22,319 bases of DNA from JADDRA01 sp035553895 (GCA_035553895.1 DATMJI010000064.1:1-22319); one strand, 5' to 3'. Counted from the stretch's first letter, positions 1 through 7,792 are shown. The notes: generated by a model from the sequence alone, not told the origin. Translations and numbers: made by a program.

Positions 1-8
1 GGTAGGCC

Positions 9-55
9 GATTGTGGAGGATCGGCGTGGCTCAGCCGCTCCGATCCTCCAGAACT
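9..55. repeat. 47-bp palindromic repeat, copy 1
   Basis: This is an imperfect hairpin element. The left arm TGGAGGATCGG (14-24) and right arm CCGATCCTCCA (40-50) are perfect 11-bp complements. The centre holds a second small stem (GTGGC/GCCGC around TCA). The outermost bases are less symmetrical than in the copies at 9053 and 10093. Copy 2 begins only 14 bp further on, so the two form a tandem pair in front of the XPB-partner gene. It could be a terminator for an unseen upstream gene or a REP/MITE-like element. Confidence 0.85.
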
Positions 56-69
56 GCTGGCCCCGCCGG

Positions 70-116
70 AATTGCGGAGGATCCGCGTGGCTCAGCCGCT
101 TCGATCCTCCACAACG
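70..116. repeat. 47-bp palindromic repeat, copy 2
   Basis: Second copy of the same hairpin family. The left arm TTGCGGAGGATC (72-83) pairs with GATCCTCCACAA (103-114), with one G-U type mismatch, around the centre GTGGCTCAGCC. It ends 18 nt before the GTG start chosen for the next gene, so it would lie in the 5' leader if transcription starts upstream of it. Its sequence matches the reverse complement of the copy at 9053 better than the direct strand, which suggests the element occurs in both orientations. Confidence 0.85.
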
Positions 117-134
117 GTGCGCGGGAGCCGGCCG

Positions 135-2675
135 GTGACCGACCACGACGGGCACCGCCGCCTGGTCGACCAGCTCCGAACGTGGCCGGTCGGACAGATC
201 GCCGAGCTGGTGCTGCGCCGCTGCGACCTGGCCGAGCCGGCGCCCCGCACCCTCGACGAGCTGGCTCAGCGGGCCCAGAGCCAGCCCTCCATCGAGGCGG
301 CCATCGCCGCCACCACCCTCCCCGAGAACCGGCTCCTCCAGGTGGCGGTGTGCTGTCGGCCCGGCGTGCCCCTCGACGAGCTGGCCGCCGCCCTGCCCCC
401 CGGCGTCACCCTGGCCCAGGTGGAGGCCACTCTGGTCTCGCTGGAGCGCTCGGCCCTGGTGTGGCGCCACCAGGGGCGCCTCTACACCTCGGAGGTCCTC
501 TACCACGTCATGCCCACCGCCTTCGGCCCGCCCCTGGACACGGTGGCGGCCGACCAGACGGTGGAGTACCTCAAGGGGGCCATCGCCGCCCTGCGCCGGG
601 CGGTGGCCGGCCACCCCGTGGCCGAGGCCTTGCCGGCCCCGCCCAGCGGACCCGGCGGTCGACCCCCGCGCAAGGCCGAGCTGGTGGACGGGCTGGCGGC
701 GCTGCTGGCCGTTCCCGGGCTGGTCGGGGCCGTGCTCGACGGTGCCCCGGAGAAGGCGGCGGAGCTGGCCCGGGCCATGGCCGGGGGCTCGCCGCTCACT
801 CGGCTCGACCACCCCCTCTACTACTCCAACTACGGGATGGGCCGGTACTTCCGGGACCAACCCGCCTACTGGCTCTTCGAGCGGGGACTGGTCTTTTCCA
901 CCCGCGGCGAGCACCTGGCGGTCCAGCCCCGCCAGGTCGGCGTCTCCCTGCGCGATGGCCGCCCGGTGGCTGACCTCGCCCTGGAACGCCCGGAGCTGGA
1001 GACCGGTGCCGCCCCCGAGGGCAGCGACGCCGCCGGCGCCACCCGGGCCGTCCGCACCCTCGACCTGTTGGCCGACCTCCTCGAACGCTGGGACCGGGCC
1101 CCGGCCAAGACGCTGAAGGCGGGTGGGCTCGGGGTGACGGTCATGAAGCAGACGGCGGCGGCCCTGGAGCTCGACCTGGCCGAGGCGAACCGGCTGGTCG
1201 AGCTGGCCCGGGTGGCCGGGCTGGTCGAGACGGTCCCCGTGCACCGCACCGTGGGGCGCCAGACCACCTTCGAGTTCGTCGTCGGTCCCGTCGAGGCCGC
1301 CCCTGCCTGGCTCGACCGGCCGGCCCCGGCCCGCTGGTCGCACGTGGGCTCGGCCTGGCTGGAGGCCGAGCACTGGCCCAGCGCCCCGGGCACCAAGATC
1401 CCGGGGGTGTCGTCGGCGGCGGTGATGAGCGGGCGGGTGCCCGGCAGGGCCCGGGAGCTGCGCCACCTCGTGCTCGACGCCCTGGCCTGCCTGGCGCCGG
1501 GGCGGGCCACCACTCCCGAGGCACTGGCCGCCGCCGTCTTCTGGCGCCGCCCCCAGTGCTGGCTGGACTTCGACACCGCCCCGCCGGCCACCCGCATCGG
1601 CTGGATCTACGCCGAGGCCGAGGTGCTCGGCATGGTGGCCGGCGGGGCCCTGACCGGCTTCGGGCGCCACCTGCTCGCCGGACGGCTGGCGCCGGCCCAG
1701 GAGGCGCTGGCGGCGGCCGCCCCGGCGGCGGAGACCACCGTCACCCTCCAGGCCGACCTGACGGCCACCGCCGTGGGTCGCCTCGATCGCCAGGTGGCGG
1801 GGGAGCTGCGCCTCATGGCCGACGTGGAGTCCACCGGGCCGGCCACCACCTGGCGCTTCTCCGAGGCCTCGCTGCGCCGGGCCCTCGACGCCGGTCGGGA
1901 GGGTCCGGCCATCCTCGCCTTCCTCGAGGCCCACGCCCCCAAGGGGGTGCCGGCACCGCTGGCCTACCTGGTGGGCGACGTCCACCGCCGCCACGGGCAC
2001 CTGGTGGTGGCCCCGGCGACCACGGTCGTCACCAGCGAGGACCCGGCCGTGCTGGCCGACGCCTGCTCCCACCCGCGCACCCGCAAGCTGGGCCTGCGCC
2101 GGCTGGCGCCGACGGTGGCGGTCAGCTCGCAGCCGAGCACCAAGGTCCTGGACACCCTGCGGGCCGCCGGGTTCCTGCCCGCCCCCGGCGGCGACGGGGG
2201 CGGCGACCCGGTAGGGGTCGTGGAGCCGGTGCAGGGGACCGACTGGCGCACCAGGTCGGAAGGCGAGATGGAGCTGGCCCCGCCCTACACCTGGCGTCCC
2301 CATCCCCGGGCCCGTGCCCGGCCGGCCGTCGACCCGGCCGGCGCCGCCCAGCTGGCCGAGGCGGTCGTCGCTGCCGGATCGCCGCCACCGGGCCTGGACG
2401 AGGCGCTGGCCGACGTCCTCACCCGGGCCGTGGCCCAGTCCCGGGTGCTCGGGATCGTGCTCGGCGACGACGGGCGCAACCCGCTGTGCCTGGCCGTCAC
2501 CCGCTGGGACACCCACCGGGTGGACGGCATCGACGTGGCCGACGGGTCGCCGGCATCGGTCGAGCCCGACACCATCACGTCAGTGGTCGACCTGGGACCG
2601 CTGGAGGAGTTCGCCAGCCTGGCCCTGCTGGGCTCGGACCGCCACGGGGGCCGCCAGGGCCGCCGGCGCCGCTGA
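135..2675 (+). CDS. XPB-partner protein with Helicase_C_3 domain (Rv0862c-like)
   Basis: This 846-aa protein resembles the actinobacterial 'helicase-associated' proteins (Helicase_C_3, PF13625) encoded beside bacterial XPB, such as mycobacterial Rv0862c next to Rv0861c. The N-terminal third looks like winged-helix repeats. The Helicase_C_3-type segment lies about residues 570-700 (FSEASLRRALDAG, then PLAYLVGDVHRRHG and LRRLAPTVAVSS). The last 100 residues end in a WYL-like beta-rich stretch. No Walker motifs are present, so it is not itself a helicase. I chose GTG at 135 because GGGAG lies about 8 nt upstream; an ATG-less extension to 72 would translate the hairpin repeat. Known: co-occurrence with XPB. 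Inferred: a repair or DNA-unwinding accessory role; the biochemistry is unclear. It is convergent with vapC, 13 bp apart. Confidence 0.85.
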   Translation: MTDHDGHRRLVDQLRTWPVGQIAELVLRRCDLAEPAPRTLDELAQRAQSQPSIEAAIAATTLPENRLLQVAVCCRPGVPLDELAAALPPGVTLAQVEATLVSLERSALVWRHQGRLYTSEVLYHVMPTAFGPPLDTVAADQTVEYLKGAIAALRRAVAGHPVAEALPAPPSGPGGRPPRKAELVDGLAALLAVPGLVGAVLDGAPEKAAELARAMAGGSPLTRLDHPLYYSNYGMGRYFRDQPAYWLFERGLVFSTRGEHLAVQPRQVGVSLRDGRPVADLALERPELETGAAPEGSDAAGATRAVRTLDLLADLLERWDRAPAKTLKAGGLGVTVMKQTAAALELDLAEANRLVELARVAGLVETVPVHRTVGRQTTFEFVVGPVEAAPAWLDRPAPARWSHVGSAWLEAEHWPSAPGTKIPGVSSAAVMSGRVPGRARELRHLVLDALACLAPGRATTPEALAAAVFWRRPQCWLDFDTAPPATRIGWIYAEAEVLGMVAGGALTGFGRHLLAGRLAPAQEALAAAAPAAETTVTLQADLTATAVGRLDRQVAGELRLMADVESTGPATTWRFSEASLRRALDAGREGPAILAFLEAHAPKGVPAPLAYLVGDVHRRHGHLVVAPATTVVTSEDPAVLADACSHPRTRKLGLRRLAPTVAVSSQPSTKVLDTLRAAGFLPAPGGDGGGDPVGVVEPVQGTDWRTRSEGEMELAPPYTWRPHPRARARPAVDPAGAAQLAEAVVAAGSPPPGLDEALADVLTRAVAQSRVLGIVLGDDGRNPLCLAVTRWDTHRVDGIDVADGSPASVEPDTITSVVDLGPLEEFASLALLGSDRHGGRQGRRRR

Positions 2676-2688
2676 GGGAGACGGCCCG

Positions 2689-3081
2689 TCAGGTCTCCGG
2701 CACCAGGACCACGTCGCAGGGCGGACCGGCCCCGGCCAACCGGGCGTCGCTGGTGAGGAGGGCGCACCGGCGCTCCTCGGCCAAGGCGACGTAGAGGCCG
2801 TCAAGCACCCGGACGCGCCCGTCGAGCGCCAAGGCCCGCTGCAGCAGGCGGCCGTCGAGGGCGACGAGCGTCTGGTCGAGGGCGGCGGCCTCGACCAGGG
2901 CGGCTTCGGCCTGGTCGTCACCGATCTGGCCCGATCGGCGCAGGCGGGCCAGGGCGGAGAGCACCTCGGCCGGCTGGTGGGCCGGGGCGAGGATGGGTTG
3001 GTCGAGGTGAGCGAGCAGCTGGTCCCGCCAGGGCTGGTCGATGACGAGGTCGACCAGCGCGCAGGCGTCGAGAACGATCAC
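2689..3081 (-). CDS. PIN-domain ribonuclease toxin, VapC family (module 1)
   Basis: 130 aa, the usual length for VapC toxins, which are Mg2+-dependent RNases that cleave tRNA, rRNA or mRNA. The four acidic PIN residues are visible: D5 (VLDACALV), E39 (QPAEVL), D94 (VLDGLYVAL) and D112 (LLTSDARL). The GTG start overlaps the antitoxin stop by 4 nt (GTGA), and GGGAGG inside the end of the antitoxin gene serves as the ribosome site, so translation is coupled. The 3' end lies 13 bp from the stop of the convergent XPB-partner gene. The catalytic set is intact, so it is probably active. The target RNA cannot be told from sequence. Confidence 0.88.
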   Translation of the reverse strand: MIVLDACALVDLVIDQPWRDQLLAHLDQPILAPAHQPAEVLSALARLRRSGQIGDDQAEAALVEAAALDQTLVALDGRLLQRALALDGRVRVLDGLYVALAEERRCALLTSDARLAGAGPPCDVVLVPET

Positions 3082-3296
3082 CTCCCGAAGCTGTCCCGCA
3101 CCTCGTCCATCACCGCCGCCGTGTCGATGGCCGAACGCCGGAGGGGCCGGTTGCGGGCCCGATCCGTCCAGGCTCGGTTGGCCCGCCGGGCCACAGCGGC
3201 GGCCAGGGCCTCCTGGGCGATGGTCGACACCGGGATTCCGTGGCGGCGGACGGCGTCGTAGAGGTCGTCGGGAACGTAGACGCTCACCTTGGGCAT
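3078..3296 (-). CDS. Ribbon-helix-helix antitoxin, VapB family (module 1)
   Basis: A 72-aa protein starting MPKVSVYVPDDLYDAVRR, a typical N-terminal beta strand of a ribbon-helix-helix DNA-binding fold, followed by two helices (about residues 10-32). The C-terminal half is basic, then acidic, and is expected to wrap around the toxin. An ATG 39 nt upstream is also open, but I chose 3296 because the conserved strand begins there and a TACACT box lies 6 nt before it, fitting leaderless initiation. It overlaps vapC by 4 nt, antitoxin first, the normal order. VapBC complexes normally repress their own promoter. Confidence 0.85.
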   Translation of the reverse strand: MPKVSVYVPDDLYDAVRRHGIPVSTIAQEALAAAVARRANRAWTDRARNRPLRRSAIDTAAVMDEVRDSFGR

Positions 3297-3302
3297 ACCC
3301 CG

Positions 3303-3308
3303 AGTGTA
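3303..3308 (-). promoter_or_regulatory. Putative -10 box of vapBC module 1 (leaderless)
   Basis: TACACT on the minus strand, matching TANNNT, is separated by 6 nt from the vapB ATG. There is no good ribosome site between them. This spacing is typical of actinobacterial leaderless transcripts. No clear -35 is seen. Confidence 0.5.
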
Positions 3309-3320
3309 CCCCAAGCGCTC

Positions 3321-3348
3321 GCTCCGCTTGCCCACGAGGGCACGGAGC
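3321..3348. repeat. Inverted repeat with ACGA loop in the vapB-xpb spacer
   Basis: GCTCCG (3321-3326) pairs with CGGAGC (3343-3348), and TGCCC (3329-3333) with GGGCA (3338-3342), around an ACGA loop and with a 2-nt bulge. A small palindrome GGCGTTCGCC follows at 3356-3365. Its role is unknown; it lies just upstream of the vapBC promoter. Confidence 0.5.
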
Positions 3349-3401
3349 CGCCTTCGGCGTTCGCCCTCCTTTTCCGGCAGGGCGTCGAGTCATCCCCCCC
3401 T

Positions 3402-3452
3402 CGTTCTTTGTCGGCTGGGACGGGCCTGGCACTGCCCAGCCGACAAAGAACG
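3402..3452. repeat. Perfect 18-bp inverted repeat between vapB and xpb
   Basis: The left arm CGTTCTTTGTCGGCTGGG (3402-3419) and right arm (3435-3452) are exact reverse complements, separated by a 15-nt loop. There is no T tract on either strand. Because the flanking genes are divergent, a terminator role is not obvious; the right arm ends about 20 bp before the probable -10 box of xpb, where a -35 would lie. An operator, a cruciform or the relic of an inserted element are alternatives. Confidence 0.8.
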
Positions 3453-3472
3453 GGAAGGCGGCCACCGGGGAC

Positions 3473-3478
3473 TACGGT
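3473..3478 (+). promoter_or_regulatory. Putative -10 box of the XPB helicase gene
   Basis: TACGGT fits TANNNT and lies 9 nt before the ATG at 3488, implying a nearly leaderless mRNA. No strong ribosome site is present. The match is short, so this is tentative. Confidence 0.35.
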
Positions 3479-3487
3479 CGGGACGGC

Positions 3488-5137
3488 ATGAGCGACGGGC
3501 CCCTCATCGTCCAGTCGGACAGAACGCTGCTGCTCGAGACCGACCACCCCCGGGCCGCCGAGTGCCGGCGGGCCATCGCCCCCTTCGCCGAGCTGGAGCG
3601 GGCCCCCGAGCACATCCACACCTTCCGGGTGAGCGCCCTCGGGCTGTGGAACGCCCGGGCGGCGGGCATCGACGCCGAGGCCGTGGTCGACGCCCTGGTC
3701 CGCTACAGCCGCTTCCCCCCGCCCCCGGCCCTGCTCCTCGACATCGCCGAGACCATGGACCGCCACGGCCGGCTGGTCATCGAAGCCGATGAGCGCCACG
3801 GGCTGGTGCTGCGGGCTCTGGACCAGGCCGTGCTGGAGGAGGTGGTGCGCTCCAAGGCGGTGGCCCCCCTGCTCGGCCCCCGCCTCGACGGGGCCACCGT
3901 GGCGGTGGCCGCCAGCGAGCGGGGCCGGCTCAAGCAGGCCCTGCTCAAGGTGGGGTGGCCGGCCGAGGACCGGGCCGGTTACGTCGACGGGGCCAGCTAC
4001 CCCGTCCAGCTCCGCACCGGCGACGGGTTCGCCCTGCGCTCCTACCAGGTCGAGGCGGTCGAGACCTTCCTGGCGGCCGGCACCGGGGTGGTGGTCCTGC
4101 CCTGCGGCGCCGGCAAGACCCTGGTCGGCGCCGGGGCCCTGGCCAGCGCCTCGGCCCGCACCCTCATCCTCGTCACCAACACCGTCTCCGCCCGCCAGTG
4201 GCGGGCCGAGCTGCTGGCCCGCACGTCGCTCACCGACGGCGAGATCGCCGAGTACTCGGGCGAGCGCAAGGACATCGGCCCCGTCACCATCGCCACCTAC
4301 CAGATCCTCACCGCCCGTTCCAAGGGGGCCTACCGCCACTTCGCCGTCTTCGACGCCGAGGACTGGGGCCTGGTCATCTACGACGAGGTCCATCTCCTGC
4401 CGGCGCCGGTCTTCCGCATGACCGCCGACATCCAGAGCCGCCGGCGCCTGGGGCTGACCGCCACCTTGGTGCGCGAGGACGGGCGGGAGGGCGACGTGTT
4501 CAGCCTCATCGGGCCCAAGCGCTACGACAGCCCGTGGCGGGAGATGGAGGCGCAGGGCTGGATCGCCCCCGCCCGCTGCACCGAGGTGCGGGTCACTCTC
4601 ACCGACGGCGAGCGCATGGCCTACGCCACCTCCGAGCCCGACGAGCGCCACCGGGTGGGCGCCACCGCCCGCTCCAAGCTGGTCGTCATCGACGCCCTGG
4701 TCGAGCGCCACCGGGGCGAGCCCACCCTGGTGATCGGGATGTACGTGGAGCACCTGGGCCACATCGCCGAGCGCCTCGGCGCCCCCCTCATCACCGGCAA
4801 GACCCCGGTGCGCGAGCGCCAGCGGCTCTACGCCGCCTTCCGCGCCGGCGAGGAGGCGGTGCTGGTGGTGTCCAAGGTGGCCAACTTCTCCATCGACCTC
4901 CCCGAGGCCAGCGTGGCCGTGCAGGTGTCGGGCACTTTCGGCAGCCGCCAGGAGGAGGCCCAGCGCCTGGGACGGATCCTGCGCCCCAAGGGCGACGGCC
5001 GCCCGGCCCACTTCTACGGCGTGGTCAGCCGGGATACCAACGAAGCCGAGTTCGCCGCCCGGCGCCAGCGCTTCCTGGCCGAGCAGGGCTACACCTACGA
5101 CATCGTCGACGCCGCCGACGTCCTGGCCGGCCCCTAG
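3488..5137 (+). CDS. DNA repair helicase XPB
   Basis: 549 aa, close to mycobacterial XPB (about 542 aa). It is a superfamily 2, 3'-5' ATP-dependent DNA helicase/translocase. In order: an N-terminal damage-recognition-like region (1-180), Walker A CGAGKT (about 206-211), the DEVH box (about 299-302, the XPB form rather than DEAD), TATLVRED (about 324-331, which includes the RED motif of XPB), and motif VI QRLGRILRPK (about 488-497). I chose ATG at 3488 because it gives the family length and follows a TACGGT box; the frame is open further upstream but covers a hairpin. Its family partner lies on the same strand upstream, beyond the vapBC pair. Role in cells: presumed DNA repair; the bacterial function is not well settled. 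Confidence 0.95.
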   Translation: MSDGPLIVQSDRTLLLETDHPRAAECRRAIAPFAELERAPEHIHTFRVSALGLWNARAAGIDAEAVVDALVRYSRFPPPPALLLDIAETMDRHGRLVIEADERHGLVLRALDQAVLEEVVRSKAVAPLLGPRLDGATVAVAASERGRLKQALLKVGWPAEDRAGYVDGASYPVQLRTGDGFALRSYQVEAVETFLAAGTGVVVLPCGAGKTLVGAGALASASARTLILVTNTVSARQWRAELLARTSLTDGEIAEYSGERKDIGPVTIATYQILTARSKGAYRHFAVFDAEDWGLVIYDEVHLLPAPVFRMTADIQSRRRLGLTATLVREDGREGDVFSLIGPKRYDSPWREMEAQGWIAPARCTEVRVTLTDGERMAYATSEPDERHRVGATARSKLVVIDALVERHRGEPTLVIGMYVEHLGHIAERLGAPLITGKTPVRERQRLYAAFRAGEEAVLVVSKVANFSIDLPEASVAVQVSGTFGSRQEEAQRLGRILRPKGDGRPAHFYGVVSRDTNEAEFAARRQRFLAEQGYTYDIVDAADVLAGP

Positions 5138-5436
5138 GCGCCCCCGCGCCAGTCGGCCACGACCTGGGAGACCGACGGGTTGGGCCGGGCGCCGACGTCG
5201 AGGAAGGTCTTGGCGTCCGGGGGCCGACCGACCACTTGGACGTAGTCGTCGATGGCCACCTGGCCCTTCCACACCAGGATGATCCGCCACTCGTCGTCGT
5301 CGCCACCGTCGCGGGCCAGGTAGGCCCGGTGGATGAACGGGCCGGCGTCGGCCAGGTTGGCGGCGAAGGCCGAGCGCAGGTCGGTCTCGCGCTCGGCGTC
5401 CACGGTGGCCGAGACGACGCTCACGATCATCGACAT
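5134..5436 (-). CDS. Small ABM-like (dimeric alpha/beta barrel) protein
   Basis: 100 aa, starting MSMIVSVVSATVDAERE, with a beta-alpha-beta pattern like the antibiotic biosynthesis monooxygenase-type dimeric ferredoxin-like fold: first strand 3-10, helix about 14-28, strands WRIILVWKG and a C-terminal helix (PSVSQVVADW). No catalytic residues can be assigned, so enzyme activity is not claimed. ATG 5436 was chosen because GGAGG sits 5 nt upstream. Its TAG stop and the TAG stop of XPB on the other strand share the palindrome CTAG, so the genes overlap tail to tail. It is divergent from the MoxR gene. Confidence 0.7.
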   Translation of the reverse strand: MSMIVSVVSATVDAERETDLRSAFAANLADAGPFIHRAYLARDGGDDDEWRIILVWKGQVAIDDYVQVVGRPPDAKTFLDVGARPNPSVSQVVADWRGGA

Positions 5437-5479
5437 GGGGACCTCCAGCCCTAGGTTCGCCGTCGAGCTACCAAACGGC

Positions 5480-5485
5480 ATCCTA
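5480..5485 (-). promoter_or_regulatory. Possible -10 box for the ABM-like gene
   Basis: TAGGAT on the minus strand, 43 nt before the ATG, would give a leader of about 35 nt that includes the GGAGG ribosome site. The same hexamer precedes the DAHP synthase gene. No convincing -35 is seen. Confidence 0.3.
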
Positions 5486-5504
5486 TGTCACGGCCTGGCC
5501 ACCA

Positions 5505-5531
5505 CCGGAATCCCCCCTGGGGATCCCCCGG
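5505..5531. promoter_or_regulatory. Inverted repeat at the MoxR promoter
   Basis: ATCCCC (5510-5515) pairs with GGGGAT (5519-5524) around CCT, and outer CCGG blocks (5505-5508 and 5528-5531) pair as well. It covers the place of the -35 element for the TACCCT box at 5539, so a repressor or activator site is possible. This is based on symmetry only. Confidence 0.35.
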
Positions 5532-5538
5532 TCGTGGG

Positions 5539-5544
5539 TACCCT
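5539..5544 (+). promoter_or_regulatory. Putative -10 box of the MoxR operon (leaderless)
   Basis: TACCCT followed by 7 nt and then the GTG at 5552. This is the spacing expected for a leaderless mRNA, and there is no purine-rich ribosome site before the GTG. Confidence 0.45.
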
Positions 5545-5551
5545 CGGCCCG

Positions 5552-6424
5552 GTGAGCGAGCTCCCCGGCGACATCGCCGCCGTGCGCCGCCAGCTGGCGG
5601 AAGCCGGCTACCTGGCCGACGAGGCCATCGCCACCGCCGTCTTCCTGGCCGGGGCACTGGCCAAGCCGGTGCTGGTCGAGGGGCCGGCGGGCACGGGCAA
5701 GACCGAGCTGGCCAAGGCGGTGGCGGCCATGACCGGGGCCCGCCTCATCCGCCTGCAGTGCTACGAGGGCCTCGACGAGTCGCGGGCCCTCTACGAGTGG
5801 GACTACCGCAAGCAACTCCTGCACATCCAGGCCGCCGCCACTGCGCCCGGGGGCGGCGAGGGCGAGGGGGAGCTGTTCTCCGAGCGCTTCCTGCTGGCCC
5901 GGCCTTTGCTGGAGGCCATTCGGGCCCCCGAGCCGGTCGTCCTGCTGATCGACGAGGTCGATCGCCTGGAGGCCGAGACCGAGGCCCTGTTGTTGGAGGT
6001 GCTCTCCGACTACCAGGTGTCGATCCCCGAGCTGGGCACGGTGGCGGCCACCCGGGTCCCGCTGGCGTTCCTCACCTCCAACGCCAGCCGGGAGCTGTCG
6101 GAGGCCCTCAGGCGCCGCTGCCTGTACCTGCCCCTCGACTACCCCGGCCTCGAGCGCGAGCGCGACATCGTGCTGGCCCGGGTGCCCGGGGTGTCGGAGC
6201 GCCTGGCCGACCAGGTGGCCCGGGTGGTGCGCTCCCTGCGGGCGCTCGACCTCCACAAGGCGCCGTCGGTCTCCGAGACCCTGGACTGGGCCCGCACCCT
6301 GGTCGTGCTCGGCGTGGCCGAAGTCGACGCCGAGCGGGTGGGGGAGACCCTGCCGCTGTTGCTCAAGCACCGGGGCGACCTGGCCAAGGCGGCGTCGTCC
6401 CTGGCCGCCAGCGGGATCGACTGA
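5552..6424 (+). CDS. MoxR-family AAA+ ATPase
   Basis: 290 aa. MoxR ATPases act as chaperone-like remodelling machines, usually paired with a VWA protein. Visible motifs: Walker A GPAGTGKT (about 44-51), Walker B LLIDEVD (about 131-137), sensor-1 type LTSNASRE (about 173-180) and an arginine-rich ALRRRCLYLPL segment typical of MoxR/CoxD-like proteins. The C-terminal lid helices contain APSVSETLDWARTL. GTG 5552 was chosen because of the TACCCT box 7 nt upstream; another in-frame GTG at 5534 is possible. The stop is immediately followed by the GTG of the VWA gene. The substrate is unknown; similarity to CoxD suggests metal-cofactor enzyme maturation, but no such enzyme is in view. Confidence 0.92.
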   Translation: MSELPGDIAAVRRQLAEAGYLADEAIATAVFLAGALAKPVLVEGPAGTGKTELAKAVAAMTGARLIRLQCYEGLDESRALYEWDYRKQLLHIQAAATAPGGGEGEGELFSERFLLARPLLEAIRAPEPVVLLIDEVDRLEAETEALLLEVLSDYQVSIPELGTVAATRVPLAFLTSNASRELSEALRRRCLYLPLDYPGLERERDIVLARVPGVSERLADQVARVVRSLRALDLHKAPSVSETLDWARTLVVLGVAEVDAERVGETLPLLLKHRGDLAKAASSLAASGID

Positions 6425-7792
6425 GTGCTCGGCGCCCTGGCCGGTTTCGTCGACGAGCTGCGCACCGGCGGGGTGGCGGTGGCCCTGAGTGAGCACATCG
6501 ACGCCGCCGATGCCCTCACGCGGGTCCCCCTCGACGACCGGGAGGTCGTGCGGGCCACCCTGGCCGCCACCTTGGTCAAAAGCGCCGGTGCCCGGCCCGG
6601 CTTCGACCGCCTCTTCGACCTCTGGTTCTCGCTGGCCCCGGCCCCGGCCCCGGCCCGCGATCCGGCGGCCGACGCGCCGGGAGAGGATCTTGCCACCCGC
6701 CTCGAGGCCGCCCTGGCCTCGGGGGACCCGGCGGCGCTGGCCGAGGTGGCCCGCCTGGCCGTGGCCCGCCATGCCGGCCTGGCCGCCCTGCGCCGCCCCG
6801 GCACCGGCGGCTTCCAGCGCTACCAGACGCTGCACCGCCTCGACCTCGACGCCACCGTGGCCCGGCTGGGGGCGGCCCTCGCCGGGGGCTCCGACGGTGA
6901 CCCCGGCGCCGGTGATCCCCTGGCCCGGCGCCTGGCCGCCGACGAGCTGGCCGGCCGGGCCGCCCGCCTGCGCCAGGAGGTGGAGGCCGAGATCCACCGC
7001 CGGCTGGTGGCCACCTGGGGGGCCGAGGCCATGGCCGAAGTCCTGCGCCGCCCCCTGCCCGCCGACGTCGAGCTGGTGCACGCCAGCCGGGAGGAGCTGG
7101 CCGAGCTCCGGCGCTGCCTGGCCCCCCTGGCCCGGGCTCTCGCCGCCCGGCTGGCCCGTCGCCGCCGCCACTACCGCCGTGGCCGCCTCGACGTGCGGGC
7201 CACCGTGCGGCACTCGCTGGGCACCGGGGGCGTGCCCGTCGAGCCCCGGTTCCGGCCGGCCCGGCGGGCCAAGCCCGAGATCTGGGTGGTGGCCGACGTC
7301 TCCGGCTCGGTGGCCGCCTTCGCCCGCTTCACCATCGGATTGGTGCACGCCATCAGCGGGCAGTTCTCGTCCGTGCGCTCCTTCGCCTTCGTCGACGGGC
7401 TGGCCGAGGTCACCCGGCTGGTGGAGGGGGCCGACGACTTCGACGGTGCCGTACGCCGCATCGACGCCGAGGCCGAGGTGGTGGCCGGCAGCGGCCACTC
7501 CGACTACGGCGCCGCCCTCGGCTCGCTCTGGGAGCGCTTCGGTCGCCAGCTCGGCCCCCGCACCACCGTGCTCGTGCTGGGCGACGCCCGTGGCAACTAC
7601 CACCCGGCCCGGCCCGAGGCTCTGGCCCAGGTGGCGGAGGCCGCCGGGCACCTGTACTGGCTCAATCCCGAGCCCCGGGCCTACTGGGGCAGCGGCGATT
7701 CGGTGATGGGCGACTACGCCCCCCACTGCGACGGCGTCTTCGAGTGCCGCAACCTGCGCCAGCTCGGCCACGTCGTGGAGGTCCTGGCATGA
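6425..7792 (+). CDS. CoxE-like VWA domain protein
   Basis: 455 aa. The C-terminal half carries a von Willebrand A domain with the MIDAS motif DVSGS (about residues 291-295), the second metal-site segment GHSDYGAAL and GDARGNYHP near the end. The N-terminal half is helical and rich in Ala, Arg and Glu, as in CoxE-like proteins (PF05762). It starts at GTG 6425, directly after the TGA of the MoxR gene, so the two are very likely co-translated. MoxR/VWA pairs work together in maturation of protein complexes; here no target enzyme is encoded nearby. The stop overlaps the next start (ATGA). Confidence 0.9.
   Translation: MLGALAGFVDELRTGGVAVALSEHIDAADALTRVPLDDREVVRATLAATLVKSAGARPGFDRLFDLWFSLAPAPAPARDPAADAPGEDLATRLEAALASGDPAALAEVARLAVARHAGLAALRRPGTGGFQRYQTLHRLDLDATVARLGAALAGGSDGDPGAGDPLARRLAADELAGRAARLRQEVEAEIHRRLVATWGAEAMAEVLRRPLPADVELVHASREELAELRRCLAPLARALAARLARRRRHYRRGRLDVRATVRHSLGTGGVPVEPRFRPARRAKPEIWVVADVSGSVAAFARFTIGLVHAISGQFSSVRSFAFVDGLAEVTRLVEGADDFDGAVRRIDAEAEVVAGSGHSDYGAALGSLWERFGRQLGPRTTVLVLGDARGNYHPARPEALAQVAEAAGHLYWLNPEPRAYWGSGDSVMGDYAPHCDGVFECRNLRQLGHVVEVLA

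Noticed and set aside
9..116. Possible CRISPR-like or tandem repeat array
   Set aside because: Only two tandem copies with a 14-bp gap, no spacers of regular length and no cas genes.
11..973. Open frame starting in repeat copy 1
   Set aside because: Proline/arginine/glycine-rich shadow of the XPB-partner gene. Its first residues resemble those of other frames starting in repeat copies only because the DNA repeat is the same.
3284..5290. Open frame of 668 codons on the minus strand
   Set aside because: Antisense to XPB, Gly- and Ala-rich, no recognisable motif.
5483..7771. Open frame of 762 codons on the minus strand
   Set aside because: Antisense to the MoxR and VWA genes, whose motifs are clear; low-complexity composition.
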